Source: Ranitomeya variabilis
Taxonomy: Eukaryota; Chordata; Amphibia; Anura; Dendrobatidae
Reading direction: 5' to 3'
NCBI RefSeq assembly: GCF_051348905.1
Contig: NC_135238.1
Span: forward strand, 92,441,988 to 92,505,987
Length of the DNA: 64,000 nucleotides
Below, piece by piece: positions 34,120 to 46,390 of this stretch. The notes below the pieces were generated by a model. The model was given only the letters and a program-made list of their open reading frames with translations, was not told where the DNA came from and searched no databases. Each line of letters opens with the position of its first letter. Within the stretch, counting starts at the first letter, position 1. The position numbers and the translations under genes were made by a program.

Positions 34120-34768
34120 TGTTTCCATCATCTCACAAACTTGCCATGGCTACGTCTCTACTGATAGTGCAATTGTGAGATTGAGAGTTTCTTCTGCATA
34201 AGAAATGAACCAGTGCTCAGGTTTCAATACATGTTGTAAGCATGTGACCCTGTGGCTTAGTTGGTTAAAGCACCTGTCTTGTAAACGTGAGACCCTGAGT
34301 TCAAATCTCAGCAGTGCTTTGTTTTCATCATCTCAGAAACAAACCTCCTATCTTTTGTATCATGCCTACTCTGTATCGTAAGCATGTGGCGCTGTGGCTT
34401 AGTTGGTTAAAGCGCCTGTCTTGTAAACAGGAGACACTGAGTTTGAATCTCAGCAGTTCTTTGTTTCCATCATCATCTCACAAATTTACCATGGCTACGT
34501 CTCTACTGACAGTGCAATTGTGAGATTAAGAGTTTCTTCTGCATAAGAAATGAACCAGTGCTCAGGTTTTAATGCATGTGACCCTGTGGCTTAGTTGGTT
34601 AAGGCGACTGTCTTGTAAACAAGAGACACTGAGTTGAAATCTCAGCAGTGCTTTGTTTTCATCATCTCAGAAACAAACTTCCTATCTTTTCAATCATTCC
34701 TAATGTTTCCTACTTTTGTCCTTGCCGTGGCATTCCTTCTATCTGCATATTCTGTATCATAAGGATGT

Positions 34769-34842
34769 GGCACTGTGGCTTAGTTGGTTAAAGCGCCTGT
34801 CTTGTAAACAGGAGACCCTGAGTTCGAATCTCAGCAGTGCCT
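34769..34842 (+). tRNA. tRNA-Thr (TGT), intact
   Basis: The body is intact, but the leader reads AAGGATGT where other copies have AAGCATGT. Confidence 0.87.
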
Positions 34843-35479
34843 TGTTTCCATCATTATCTCACAAACTTGCCATGGCTACGTCTCTACTGATAGTGCAATT
34901 GTGAGATTAAGAGTTTCTTCTGCATAAGAAATGAACCAGTGCTCAGGTTTTAATGCATGTGACCCTGTGGCTTAGTTGGTTAAGGCAACTGTCTTGTAAA
35001 CAAGAGACACTGAGTTGAAATCTCAGCAGTGCTTTGTTTTCATCATCTCAGAAACAAACTTCCTATCTTTTCAATCATTCCTAATGTTTCCTACTTTTGT
35101 CCTTGCCGTGGCATTCCTTCTATCTGCCTATTCTGTATCATAAGCATGTGGAACTGTGGCTTAGTTGGTTAAAGCGCCTATCTTGTAAACAAGAGACACT
35201 GAGTTGAAATCTCAGCAGTGCTTTGTTTTCATCATCTCAGAAACAAACTTCCTATCTTTTCAATCATTCCTAATGTTTCCTACTTTTGTCCTTGCCGTGG
35301 CATTCCTTCTATCTGCCTATTCTGTATCATAAGCATGTGGAACTGTGGCTTAGTTGGTTAAAGCGCCTGTCTTGTAAACAAGAGACACTGAGTTGAAATC
35401 TCAGCAGTGCTTTGTTTTCATCATCTCAGAAACAAACTTCCTATCTTTTCTATCTGCTTATTCTGTATCGTAAGCATGT

Positions 35480-35553
35480 GGCACTGTGGCTTAGTTGGTT
35501 AAAGCGCCTGTCTTGTAAACAGGAGACCCTGAGTTCGAATCTCAGCAGTGCCT
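35480..35553 (+). tRNA. tRNA-Thr (TGT), intact, read-through type
   Basis: The trailer has CATCTTACAAAC and no T4 before the D unit. Confidence 0.87.
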
Positions 35554-36532
35554 TGTTTCCATCATCTTACAAACTTGCCATGGCTACGTCTCTACTGATA
35601 GTGCAATTGTGAGATTGAGAGTTTCTTCTGCATAAGAAATGAACCAGTGCTCAGGTTTCAATACATGTTGTAAGCATGTGACCCTGTGGCTTAGTTGGTT
35701 AAAGCACCTGTCTTGTAAACGTGAGACCCTGAGTTCAAATCTCAGCAGTGCTTTGTTTTCATCATCTCAGAAACAAACCTCCTATCTTTTCTATCATGCC
35801 TACTCTGTATCGTAAGCATGTGGCGCTGTGGCTTAGTTGGTTAAAGCGCCTGTCTTGTAAACAGGAGACACTGAGTTTGAATCTCAGCAGTTCTTTGTTT
35901 CCATCATCATCTCACAAATTTACCATGGCTACGTCTCTACTGACAGTGCAATTGTGAGATTAAGAGTTTCTTCTGCATAAGAAATGAACCAGTGCTCAGG
36001 TTTTAATGCATGTGACCCTGTGGCTTAGTTGGTTAAGGCGACTGTCTTGTAAACAAGAGACACTGAGTTGAAATCTCAGCAGTGCTTTGTTTTCATCATC
36101 TCAGAAACAAACTTCCTATCTTTTCAATCATTCCTAATGTTTCCTACTTTTGTCCTTGCCGTGGCATTCCTTCTATCTGCATATTCTGTATCATAAGCAT
36201 GTGGAACTGTGGCTTAGTTGGTTAAAGCGCCTATCTTGTAAACAAGAGACACTGAGTTGAAATCTCAGCAGTGCTTTGTTTTCATCATCTCAGAAACAAA
36301 CTTCCTATCTTTTCAATCATTCCTAATGTTTCCTACTTTTGTCCTTGCCGTGGCATTCCTTCTATCTGCCTATTCTGTATCATAAGCATGTGGAACTGTG
36401 GCTTAGTTGGTTAAAGCGCCTGTCTTGTAAACAAGAGACACTGAGTTGAAATCTCAGCAGTGCTTTGCTTTCATCATCTCAGAAACAAACTTCCTATCTT
36501 TTCTATCTGCTTATTCTGTATCGTAAGCATGT

Positions 36533-36606
36533 GGCACTGTGGCTTAGTTGGTTAAAGCGCCTGTCTTGTAAACAGGAGACCCTGAGTTCGAATCTCAGCA
36601 GTGCCT
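36533..36606 (+). tRNA. tRNA-Thr (TGT), intact, read-through type
   Basis: It is preceded by a C unit whose terminator region is altered to GCTTTGCTTTC, removing the usual T4 there. The own trailer (GTTTCAATGCATG) also has none. This is a locally unusual pair of weak stops. Confidence 0.87.
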
Positions 36607-36732
36607 TGTTTCCATCATCTCACAAACTTGCCATGGCTACGTCTCTACTGATAGTGCAATTGTGAGATTAAGAGTTTCTTCTGCATAAGAAATGAACCAG
36701 TGCTCAGGTTTCAATGCATGTTGTAAGCATGT

Positions 36733-36806
36733 GACCCTGTGGCTTAGTTGGTTAAAGCACCTGTCTTGTAAACGTGAGACCCTGAGTTGAAATCTCAGCA
36801 GTGCTT
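36733..36806 (+). pseudogene. Chimeric D/B tRNA-Thr-like unit
   Basis: The 5' two thirds are D type (GACCCTG, ACGTG) and the T loop is the B/C type TTGAAAT. A similar chimera lies at 39474-39547. Both mark recombination points between repeat blocks. Confidence 0.75.
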
Positions 36807-37836
36807 TGTTTTCATCATCTCACAAACAAACTTCCTATCTTTTCAATCATTCCTAATGTTTCCTACTTTTGTCCTTGCCGTGGCATTCCTTCTATCTGCC
36901 TATTCTGTATCATAAGCATGTGGAACTGTGGCTTAGTTGGTTAAAGGGCCTGTCTTGTAAACAAGAGACACTGAGTTGAAATCTCAGCAGTGCTTTGTTT
37001 TCATCATCTCAGAAACAAACTTCCTATCTTTTCAATCATTCCTAATGTTTCCTACTTTTGTCCTTGCCGTGGCATTCCTTCTATCTGCCTATTCTGTATC
37101 ATAAGCATGTGGCACTGTGGCTTAGTTGGTTAAAGCACCTGTCTTGTAAACCGGAGACCCTGAGTTCAAATCTCAGCAGTGCCTTGTTTCCATCATCATC
37201 TCACAAACTTGCCATGGCTACGTCTCTACTGATAGTGCAATTGTGAGATTAAGAGTTTCTTCTGCATAAGAAATGAACCAGTGCTCAGGTTTCAATACAT
37301 GTTGTAAGCATGTGACCCTGTGGCTTAGTTGGTTAAAGCACCTGTCTTGTAAACGTGAGACCCTGAGTTCAAATCTCAGCAGTGCTTTGTTTTCATCATC
37401 TCAGAAACAAACCTCCTATCTTTTCTATCATGCCTACTCTGTATCGTAAGCATGTGGCGCTGTGGCTTAGTTGGTTAAAGCGCCTGTCTTGTAAACAGGA
37501 GACACTGAGTTTGAATCTCAGCAGTTCTTTGTTTCCATCATCATCTCACAAATTTACCATGGCTACGTCTCTACTGATAGTGCAATTGTGAGATTAAGAG
37601 TTTCTTCTGCATAAGAAATGAACCAGTGCTCAGGTTTTAATGCATGTGACCCTGTGGCTTAGTTGGTTAAGGCGACTGTCTTGTAAACAAGAGACACTGA
37701 GTTGAAATCTCAGCAGTGCTTTGTTTTCATCATCTCAGAAACAAACTTCCTATCTTTTCAATCATTCCTAATGTTTCCTACTTTTGTCCTTGCCGTGGCA
37801 TTCCTTCTATCTGCATATTCTGTATCATAAGCATGT

Positions 37837-37910
37837 GGCACTGTGGCTTAGTTGGTTAAAGCGCCTGTCTTGTAAACAGGAGACCCTGAGTTCAAATCTC
37901 AGCAGTGCCT
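37837..37910 (+). tRNA. tRNA-Thr (TGT), near intact with T loop TTCAAAT
   Basis: Only the base after C56 in the T loop is changed (G to A), which is tolerated in many tRNAs. All stems pair. Confidence 0.78.
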
Positions 37911-38547
37911 TGTTTCCATCATTATCTCACAAACTTGCCATGGCTACGTCTCTACTGATAGTGCAATTGTGAGATTAAGAGTTTCTTCTGCATAAGAAAT
38001 GAACCAGTGCTCAGGTTTTAATGCATGTGACCCTGTGGCTTAGTTGGTTAAGGCAACTGTCTTGTAAACAAGAGACACTGAGTTGAAATCTCAGCAGTGC
38101 TTTGTTTTCATCATCTCAGAAACAAACTTCCTATCTTTTCAATCATTCCTAATGTTTCCTACTTTTGTCCTTGCCGTGGCATTCCTTCTATCTGCCTATT
38201 CTGTATCATAAGCATGTGGAACTGTGGCTTAGTTGGTTAAAGCGCCTATCTTGTAAACAAGAGACACTGAGTTGAAATCTCAGCAGTGCTTTGTTTTCAT
38301 CATCTCAGAAACAAACTTCCTATCTTTTCAATCATTCCTAATGTTTCCTACTTTTGTCCTTGCCGTGGCATTCCTTCTATCTGCCTATTCTGTATCATAA
38401 GCATGTGGAACTGTGGCTTAGTTGGTTAAAGCGCCTGTCTTGTAAACAAGAGACACTGAGTTGAAATCTCAGCAGTGCTTTGTTTTCATCATCTCAGAAA
38501 CAAACTTCCTATCTTTTCTATCTGCTTATTCTGTATCGTAAGCATGT

Positions 38548-38621
38548 GGCACTGTGGCTTAGTTGGTTAAAGCGCCTGTCTTGTAAACAGGAGACCCTGA
38601 GTTCGAATCTCAGCAGTGCCT
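38548..38621 (+). tRNA. tRNA-Thr (TGT), intact, read-through type
   Basis: The trailer reads GATATTGAGAG, otherwise seen after the G copy at 904, and then GTTTCAATACATG with no T4. Confidence 0.87.
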
Positions 38622-39270
38622 TGTTTCCATCATCTCACAAACTTGCCATGGCTACGTCTCTACTGATAGTGCAATTGTGATATTGAGAGTTTCTTCTGCA
38701 TAAGAAATGAACCAGTGCTCAGGTTTCAATACATGTTGTAAGCATGTGACCCTGTGGCTTAGTTGGTTAAAGCACCTGTCTTGTAAACGTGAGACCCTGA
38801 GTTCAAATCTCAGCAGTGCTTTGTTTTCATCATCTCAGAAACAAACCTCCTATCTTTTCTATCATGCCTACTCTGTATCGTAAGCATGTGGCGCTGTGGC
38901 TTAGTTGGTTAAAGCGCCTGTCTTGTAAACAGGAGACACTGAGTTTGAATCTCAGCAGTTCTTTGTTTCCATCATCATCTCACAAATTTACCATGGCTAC
39001 GTCTCTACTGACAGTGCAATTGTGAGATTAAGAGTTTCTTCTGCATAAGAAATGAACCAGTGCTCAGGTTTTAATGCATGTGACCCTGTGGCTTAGTTGG
39101 TTAAGGCGACTGTCTTGTAAACAAGAGACACTGAGTTGAAATCTCAGCAGTGCTTTGTTTTCATCATCTCAGAAACAAACTTCCTATCTTTTCAATCATT
39201 CCTAATGTTTCCTACTTTTGTCCTTGCCGTGGCATTCCTTCTATCTGCATATTCTGTATCATAAGCATGT

Positions 39271-39344
39271 GGCACTGTGGCTTAGTTGGTTAAAGCGCCT
39301 GTCTTGTAAACAGGAGACCCTGAGTTCGAATCTCAGCAGTGCCT
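39271..39344 (+). tRNA. tRNA-Thr (TGT), intact
   Basis: The trailer has GAGTATCTTC, which weakens the hairpin, and a T4 before a D/B chimera. It is the last fully paired GCG-type copy before 47 kb. Confidence 0.87.
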
Positions 39345-39662
39345 TGTTTCCATCATTATCTCACAAACTTGCCATGGCTACGTCTCTACTGATAGTGCAA
39401 TTGTGAGATTAAGAGTATCTTCTGCATAAGAAATGAACCAGTGCTCAGGTTTTAATGCATGTTGTAAGCATGTGACCCTGTGGCTTAGTTGGTTAAAGCA
39501 CCTGTCTTGTAAACGTGAGACCCTGAGTTGAAATCTCAGCAGTGCTTTGTTTTCATCATCTCAGAAACAAACTTCCTATCTTTTCAATCATTCCTAATGT
39601 TTCCTACTTTTGTCCTTGCCGTGGCATTCCTTCTATCTGCCTATTCTGTATCATAAGCATGT

Positions 39663-39736
39663 GGCACTGTGGCTTAGTTGGTTAAAGCACCTGTCTTGTA
39701 AACGTGAGACCCTGAGTTCAAATCTCAGCAGTGCTT
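39663..39736 (+). pseudogene. Chimeric intact/D tRNA-Thr-like unit
   Basis: The leader and acceptor 5' strand are of intact type (GGCACTG). From the D arm on it is D type (AAAGCACC, ACGTG, TTCAAAT, CAGTGCT, T4). The acceptor is left with a G1:T72 wobble and the anticodon stem is damaged. Confidence 0.75.
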
Positions 39737-41100
39737 TGTTTTCATCATCTCAGAAACAAACCTCCTATCTTTTCTATCATGCCTACTCTGTATCGTAAGC
39801 ATGTGGCGCTGTGGCTTAGTTGGTTAAAGCGCCTGTCTTGTAAACAGGAGACACTGAGTTTGAATCTCAGCAGTTCTTTGTTTCCATCATCATCTCACAA
39901 ATTTACCATGGCTACGTCTCTACTGACAGTGCAATTGTGAGATTAAGAGTTTCTTCTGCATAAGAAATGAACCAGTGCTCAGGTTTTAATGCATGTGACC
40001 CTGTGGCTTAGTTGGTTAAGGCGACTGTCTTGTAAACAAGAGACACTGAGTTGAAATCTCAGCAGTGCTTTGTTTTCATCATCTCAGAAACAAACCTCCT
40101 ATCTTTTCTATCATGCCTACTCTGTATCGTAAGCATGTGGCGCTGTGGCTTAGTTGGTTAAAGCGCCTGTCTTGTAAACAGGAGACACTGAGTTTGAATC
40201 TCAGCAGTTCTTTCTTTCCATTATCATCTCACAAATTGACCATGGCTACGTCTCTACTGATAGTGCAATTGTGAGATTAAGAGTTTCTTCTGCATAAGAA
40301 ATGAACCAGTGCTCAGGTTTTAAAACTTGTGGTAAGCATGTGACCCTGTGGCTTAGTTGGTTAAGGCGACTGTCTTGTAAACAAGAGACACTGAGTTGAA
40401 ATCTCAGCAGTGCTTTGTTTTCATCATCTCAGAAACAAACTTCCTATCTTTTCAATCATTCCTAATGTTTCCTACTTTTGTCCTTGCCGTGGCATTCCTT
40501 CTATCTGCATATTCTGTATCATAAGCATGTGGCACTGTGGCTTAGTTGGTTAAAGCGCCTGTCTTGTAAACAGGAGACACTGAGTTTGAATCTCAGCAGT
40601 TCTTTCTTTCCATTATCATCTCAGAAATTGACCATGGCTACGTCTCTACTGATAGTGCAATTGTGAGATTAAGAGTTTCTTCTGCATAAGAAATGAACCA
40701 GTGCTCAGGTTTTAATGCATGTGACCCTGTGGCTTAGTTGGTTAAGGCGACTGTCTTGTAAACAAGAGACACTGAGTTGAAGTCTCAGCAGTGCTTTGTT
40801 TTCATCATCTCAGAAACAAACTTCCTATCTTTTCAATCATTCCTAATGTTTCCTACTTTTGTCCTTGCCGTGGCATTCCTTCTATCTGCCTATTCTGTAT
40901 CATAAGCATGTGGAACTGTGGCTTAGTTGGTTAAAGCGCCTGTCTTGTAAACAAGAAACACTGAGTTGAAATCGCAGCAGTGCTTTGTTTTCATCATCTC
41001 AGAAACAAACTTCCTATCTTTTCAATCATTCCTAATGTTTCCTACTTTTGTCCTAGCCGTGGCATTCCTTCTATCTGCATATTCTGTATCATAAGCATGT

Positions 41101-41174
41101 GGCACTGTGGCTTAGTTGGTTAAAGCACCTGTCTTGTAAACAGGAGACCCTGAGTTCGAATCTCAGCAGTGCCT
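41101..41174 (+). tRNA. tRNA-Thr (TGT), intact with A26
   Basis: All stems pair. The only difference from the reference body is A in place of G between the D and anticodon arms. The spacer before it reads TCCTAGCC and the trailer CCATAATTATC and CCATTGC. A T4 lies in GGTTTTAAAAC. Confidence 0.82.
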
Positions 41175-42062
41175 TGTTTCCATAATTATCTCACAAACTT
41201 GCCATTGCTACGTCTCTACTGATAGTGCAATTGTGAGATTAAGAGTTTCTTCTGCATAAGAAATGAACCAGTGCTCAGGTTTTAAAACTTGTGGTAAGCA
41301 TGTGACCCTGTGGCTTAGTTGGTTAAGGCGACTGTCTTGTAAACAAGAGACACTGAGTTGAAATCTCAGCAGTGCTTTGTTTTCATCATCTCAGAAACAA
41401 ACTTCCTATCTTTTCAATCATTCCTAATGTTTCCTACTTTTGTCCTTGCCGTGGCATTCCTTCTATCTGCATATTCTGTATCATAAGCATGTGGCACTGT
41501 GGCTTAGTTGGTTAAAGCGCCTGTCTTGTAAACAGGAGACACTGAGTTTGAATCTCAGCAGTTCTTTCTTTCCATTATCATCTCACAAATTGACCATGGC
41601 TACGTCTCTACTGATAGTGCAATTGTGAGATTAAGAGTTTCTTCTGCATAAGAAATGAATCAGTGCTCAGGTTTTAATGCATGTGACCCTGTGGCTTAGT
41701 TGGTTAAGGCGACTGTCTTGTAAACAAGAGACACTGAGTTGAAGTCTCAGCAGTGCTTTGTTTTCATCATCTCAGAAACAAACTTCCTATCTTTTCAATC
41801 ATTCCTAATGTTTCCTACTTTTGTCCTTGCCGTGGCATTCCTTCTATCTGCCTATTCTGTATCATAAGCATGTGGAACTGTGGCTTAGTTGGTTAAAGCG
41901 CCTGTCTTGTAAACAAGAAACACTGAGTTGAAATCGCAGCAGTGCTTTGTTTTCATCATCTCAGAAACAAACTTCCTATCTTTTCAATCATTCCTAATGT
42001 TTCCTACTTTTGTCCTAGCCGTGGCATTCCTTCTATCTGCATATTCTGTATCATAAGCATGT

Positions 42063-42136
42063 GGCACTGTGGCTTAGTTGGTTAAAGCACCTGTCTTGTA
42101 AACAGGAGACCCTGAGTTCGAATCTCAGCAGTGCCT
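42063..42136 (+). tRNA. tRNA-Thr (TGT), intact with A26, read-through type
   Basis: This is the 962-base duplicate of 41101. Its trailer has AAATTTGCC, GATGAAGAG and GTTTCAAGACATG, so no T4 precedes the D unit. Confidence 0.82.
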
Positions 42137-42988
42137 TGTTTCCATAATTATCTCACAAATTTGCCATTGCTACGTCTCTACTGATAGTGCAATTGTGAGA
42201 TGAAGAGTTTCTTCTGCATAAGAAATGAACCAGTGCTCAGGTTTCAAGACATGTTGTAAGCATGTGACCCTGTGGCTTAGTTGGTTAAAGCACCTGTCTT
42301 GTAAACGTGAGACCCTGAGTTCAAATCTCAGCAGTGCTTTGTTTTCATCATCTCAGAAACAAACCTCCTATCTTTTCTATCATGCCTACTCTGTATCGTA
42401 AGCATGTGGTGCTGTGGCTTAGTTGGTTAAAGCGCCTGTCTTGTAAACAGGAGACACTGAGTTTGAATCTCAGCAGTTCTTTGTTTCCATCATCATCTCA
42501 CAAATTTACCATGGCTACGTCTCTACTGATAGTGCAATTGTGAGATTAAGAGTTTCTTCTGCATAAGAAATGAACCAGTGCTCAGGTTTTAATACATGTG
42601 GTAAGCATGTGACCCTGTGGCTTAGTTGGTTAAGGCGACTGTCTTGTAAACAAGAGACACTGAGTTGAAATCTCAGCAGTGCTTTGTTTTCATCATCTCA
42701 GAAACAAACTTCCTATCTTTTCAATCATTCCTAATGTTTCCTACTTTTGTCCTTGCTGTGGCATTCCTTCTATCTGCCTATTCTGTATCATAAGCATGTG
42801 GCACTGTGGCTTAGTTGGTTAAAGCACCTGTCTTGTAAACAAGAGACACTGAGTTGAAATCTCAGCAGTGCTTTGTTTTCATCATCTCAGAAACAAACTT
42901 CCTATCTTTTCAATCATTCCTAATGTTTCCTACTTTTGTCCTTGCCGTGGCATTCCTTCTATCTGCCTATTCTGTATCATAAGCATGT

Positions 42989-43062
42989 GGCACTGTGGCT
43001 TAGTTGGTTAAAGCGCCTGTCTTGTAAACAGGAGACCCTGAGTTCGAATCTCAAAAGTGCCT
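42989..43062 (+). pseudogene. tRNA-Thr copy with a T-stem/acceptor lesion
   Basis: The body is of intact type up to the T loop TTCGAAT, but the 3' side reads CTCAAAAGTGCC in place of CTCAGCAGTGCC. This breaks the last T-stem pair and the first acceptor pair. The trailer has GCTATGTATC. The 2,469-base duplicate starts at 45458. Confidence 0.75.
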
Positions 43063-43569
43063 TGTTTCCATCATCATCTCACAAACTTGCCATGGCTATG
43101 TATCTACTGATAGTGCAATTGTGAGATTAAGAGTTTCTTCTGCATAAGAAATGAACCAGTGCTCAGGTTTTAAAACTTGTGGTAAGCATGTGACCCTGTG
43201 GCTTAGTTGGTTAAGGCGACTGTCTTGTAAACAAGAGACACTGAGTTGAAATCTCAGCAGTGCTTTGTTTTCATCATCTCAGAAACAAACTTCCTATCTT
43301 TTCAATCATTCCTAATGTTTCCTACTTTTGTCCTTGCTGTGGCATTCCTTCTATCTGCCTATTCTGTATCATAAGCATGTGGAACTGTGGCTTAGTTGGT
43401 TAAAGCGCCTGTCTTGTAAACAAGAAACACTGAGTTGAAATCGCAGCAGTGCTTTGTTTTCATCATCTCAGAAACAAACTTCCTATCTTTTCAATCATTC
43501 CTAATGTTTCCTACTTTTGTCCTAGCCGTGGCATTCCTTCTATCTGCATATTCTGTATCATAAGCATGT

Positions 43570-43643
43570 GGCACTGTGGCTTAGTTGGTTAAAGCACCTG
43601 TCTTGTAAACAGGAGACCCTGAGTTCGAATCTCAGCAGTGCCT
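43570..43643 (+). tRNA. tRNA-Thr (TGT), intact with A26
   Basis: This is the 2,469-base duplicate of 41101. Confidence 0.82.
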
Positions 43644-44531
43644 TGTTTCCATAATTATCTCACAAACTTGCCATTGCTACGTCTCTACTGATAGTGCAAT
43701 TGTGAGATTAAGAGTTTCTTCTGCATAAGAAATGAACCAGTGCTCAGGTTTTAAAACTTGTGGTAAGCATGTGACCCTGTGGCTTAGTTGGTTAAGGCGA
43801 CTGTCTTGTAAACAAGAGACACTGAGTTGAAATCTCAGCAGTGCTTTGTTTTCATCATCTCAGAAACAAACTTCCTATCTTTTCAATCATTCCTAATGTT
43901 TCCTACTTTTGTCCTTGCCGTGGCATTCCTTCTATCTGCATATTCTGTATCATAAGCATGTGGCACTGTGGCTTAGTTGGTTAAAGCGCCTGTCTTGTAA
44001 ACAGGAGACACTGAGTTTGAATCTCAGCAGTTCTTTCTTTCCATTATCATCTCACAAATTGACCATGGCTACGTCTCTACTGATAGTGCAATTGTGAGAT
44101 TAAGAGTTTCTTCTGCATAAGAAATGAATCAGTGCTCAGGTTTTAATGCATGTGACCCTGTGGCTTAGTTGGTTAAGGCGACTGTCTTGTAAACAAGAGA
44201 CACTGAGTTGAAGTCTCAGCAGTGCTTTGTTTTCATCATCTCAGAAACAAACTTCCTATCTTTTCAATCATTCCTAATGTTTCCTACTTTTGTCCTTGCC
44301 GTGGCATTCCTTCTATCTGCCTATTCTGTATCATAAGCATGTGGAACTGTGGCTTAGTTGGTTAAAGCGCCTGTCTTGTAAACAAGAAACACTGAGTTGA
44401 AATCGCAGCAGTGCTTTGTTTTCATCATCTCAGAAACAAACTTCCTATCTTTTCAATCATTCCTAATGTTTCCTACTTTTGTCCTAGCCGTGGCATTCCT
44501 TCTATCTGCATATTCTGTATCATAAGCATGT

Positions 44532-44605
44532 GGCACTGTGGCTTAGTTGGTTAAAGCACCTGTCTTGTAAACAGGAGACCCTGAGTTCGAATCTCAGCAG
44601 TGCCT
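44532..44605 (+). tRNA. tRNA-Thr (TGT), intact with A26, read-through type
   Basis: This is the 2,469-base duplicate of 42063, including the GATGAAGAG trailer. Confidence 0.82.
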
Positions 44606-45639
44606 TGTTTCCATAATTATCTCACAAATTTGCCATTGCTACGTCTCTACTGATAGTGCAATTGTGAGATGAAGAGTTTCTTCTGCATAAGAAATGAACC
44701 AGTGCTCAGGTTTCAAGACATGTTGTAAGCATGTGACCCTGTGGCTTAGTTGGTTAAAGCACCTGTCTTGTAAACGTGAGACCCTGAGTTCAAATCTCAG
44801 CAGTGCTTTGTTTTCATCATCTCAGAAACAAACCTCCTATCTTTTCTATCATGCCTACTCTGTATCGTAAGCATGTGGTGCTGTGGCTTAGTTGGTTAAA
44901 GCGCCTGTCTTGTAAACAGGAGACACTGAGTTTGAATCTCAGCAGTTCTTTGTTTCCATCATCATCTCACAAATTTACCATGGCTACGTCTCTACTGATA
45001 GTGCAATTGTGAGATTAAGAGTTTCTTCTGCATAAGAAATGAACCAGTGCTCAGGTTTTAATACATGTGGTAAGCATGTGACCCTGTGGCTTAGTTGGTT
45101 AAGGCGACTGTCTTGTAAACAAGAGACACTGAGTTGAAATCTCAGCAGTGCTTTGTTTTCATCATCTCAGAAACAAACTTCCTATCTTTTCAATCATTCC
45201 TAATGTTTCCTACTTTTGTCCTTGCTGTGGCATTCCTTCTATCTGCCTATTCTGTATCATAAGCATGTGGCACTGTGGCTTAGTTGGTTAAAGCACCTGT
45301 CTTGTAAACAAGAGACACTGAGTTGAAATCTCAGCAGTGCTTTGTTTTCATCATCTCAGAAACAAACTTCCTATCTTTTCAATCATTCCTAATGTTTCCT
45401 ACTTTTGTCCTTGCCGTGGCATTCCTTCTATCTGCCTATTCTGTATCATAAGCATGTGGCACTGTGGCTTAGTTGGTTAAAGCGCCTGTCTTGTAAACAG
45501 GAGACCCTGAGTTCGAATCTCAAAAGTGCCTTGTTTCCATCATCATCTCACAAACTTGCCATGGCTATGTATCTACTGATAGTGCAATTGTGAGATTAAG
45601 AGTTTCTTCTGCATAAGAAATGAACCAGTGCTCAGGTTT

Positions 45640-46390
45640 TAATACATGTGGTAAGCATGTGACCCTGTGGCTTAGTTGGTTAAGGCGACTGTCTTGTAAA
45701 CAAGAGACACTGAGTTGAAATCTCAGCAGTGCTTTGTTTTCATCATCTCAGAAACAAACTTCCTATCTTTTCAATCATTCCTAATGTTTCCTACTTTTGT
45801 CCTTGCCGTGGCATTCCTTCTATCTGCATATTCTGTATCATAAGCATGTGGCACTGTGGCTTAGTTGGTTAAAGCGCCTGTCTTGTAAACAGGAGACACT
45901 GAGTTTGAATCTCAGCAGTTCTTTCTTTCCATTATCACCTCACAAATTGACCATGGCTACGTCTCTACTGATAGTGCAATTGTGAGATTAAGAGTTTCTT
46001 CTGCATAAGAAATGAACCAGTGCTCAGGTTTTAAAACTTGTGGTAAGCATGTGACCCTGTGGCTTAGTTGGTTAAGGCGACTGTCTTGTAAACAAGAGAC
46101 ACTGAGTTGAAATCTCAGCAGTGCTTTGTTTTCATCATCTCAGAAACAAACTTCCTATCTTTTCAATCATTCCTAATGTTTCCTACTTTTGTCCTTGCCG
46201 TGGCATTCCTTCTATCTGCATATTCTGTATCATAAGCATGTGGCACTGTGGCTTAGTTGGTTAAAGCGCCTGTCTTGTAAACAGGAGACACTGAGTTTGA
46301 ATCTCAGCAGTTCTTTCTTTCCATTATCATCTCACAAATTGACCATGGCTACGTCTCTACTGATAGTGCAATTGTGAGATTAAGAGTTTC
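45640..46390. repeat. 392-base dimer repeat (B plus E)
   Basis: Two consecutive B-E dimers, with E units at 45850 and 46242. The first has CACCTCAC in its trailer and the second CATCTCAC. The leaders differ (AATACATGTGG against AAAACTTGTGG). Confidence 0.75.

Larger units (their letters stand above)
32750..36205. repeat. 1,434-base higher-order repeat, first block, about 2.4 copies
   Basis: D, E, B, A, B, C, C, A recurs at 1,434 bases (E at 32954, 34388 and 35822; intact copies at 33335 and 34769, and at 34046 and 35480). The third copy breaks off near 36205, inside the acceptor stem of what should be an intact copy, and switches to GGAACTG. Confidence 0.82.
37255..39460. repeat. 1,434-base higher-order repeat, second block, about 1.5 copies
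   Basis: E at 37456 and 38890 and intact copies at 37837 and 39271 recur at 1,434 bases. This block has the same unit order as the 32.8-36.2 kb block, but is separated from it by a shortened copy and a G-D insertion. Confidence 0.8.
40250..42240. repeat. 962-base higher-order repeat, about 2.1 copies
   Basis: The order B, E (long leader), B, C, A (A26 variant) recurs at 962 bases: E at 40531 and 41493, A at 41101 and 42063. The block is marked by AAAACTTGTGGTAAG leaders, AAGTCTC in the T arm, AAGAAACAC in C units and the spacer changes TCCTAGCC and CCATTGC. Confidence 0.82.
40875..45640. repeat. 2,469-base higher-order repeat (right), about 1.9 copies
   Basis: The series from the C unit near 40911 to the CAAAAGTGCC unit at 42989 recurs 2,469 bases later, ending with that same unit at 45458. 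The period equals that of the left repeat at 7.9-12.7 kb, but the unit content is different, so equal length appears to be coincidence. Confidence 0.82.

Noticed and set aside
7880-45640. Common origin of the two 2,469-base repeats (7.9-12.7 and 40.9-45.6 kb)
   Set aside because: The unit orders and private markers differ. Equal period can arise from the small set of allowed unit spacings.
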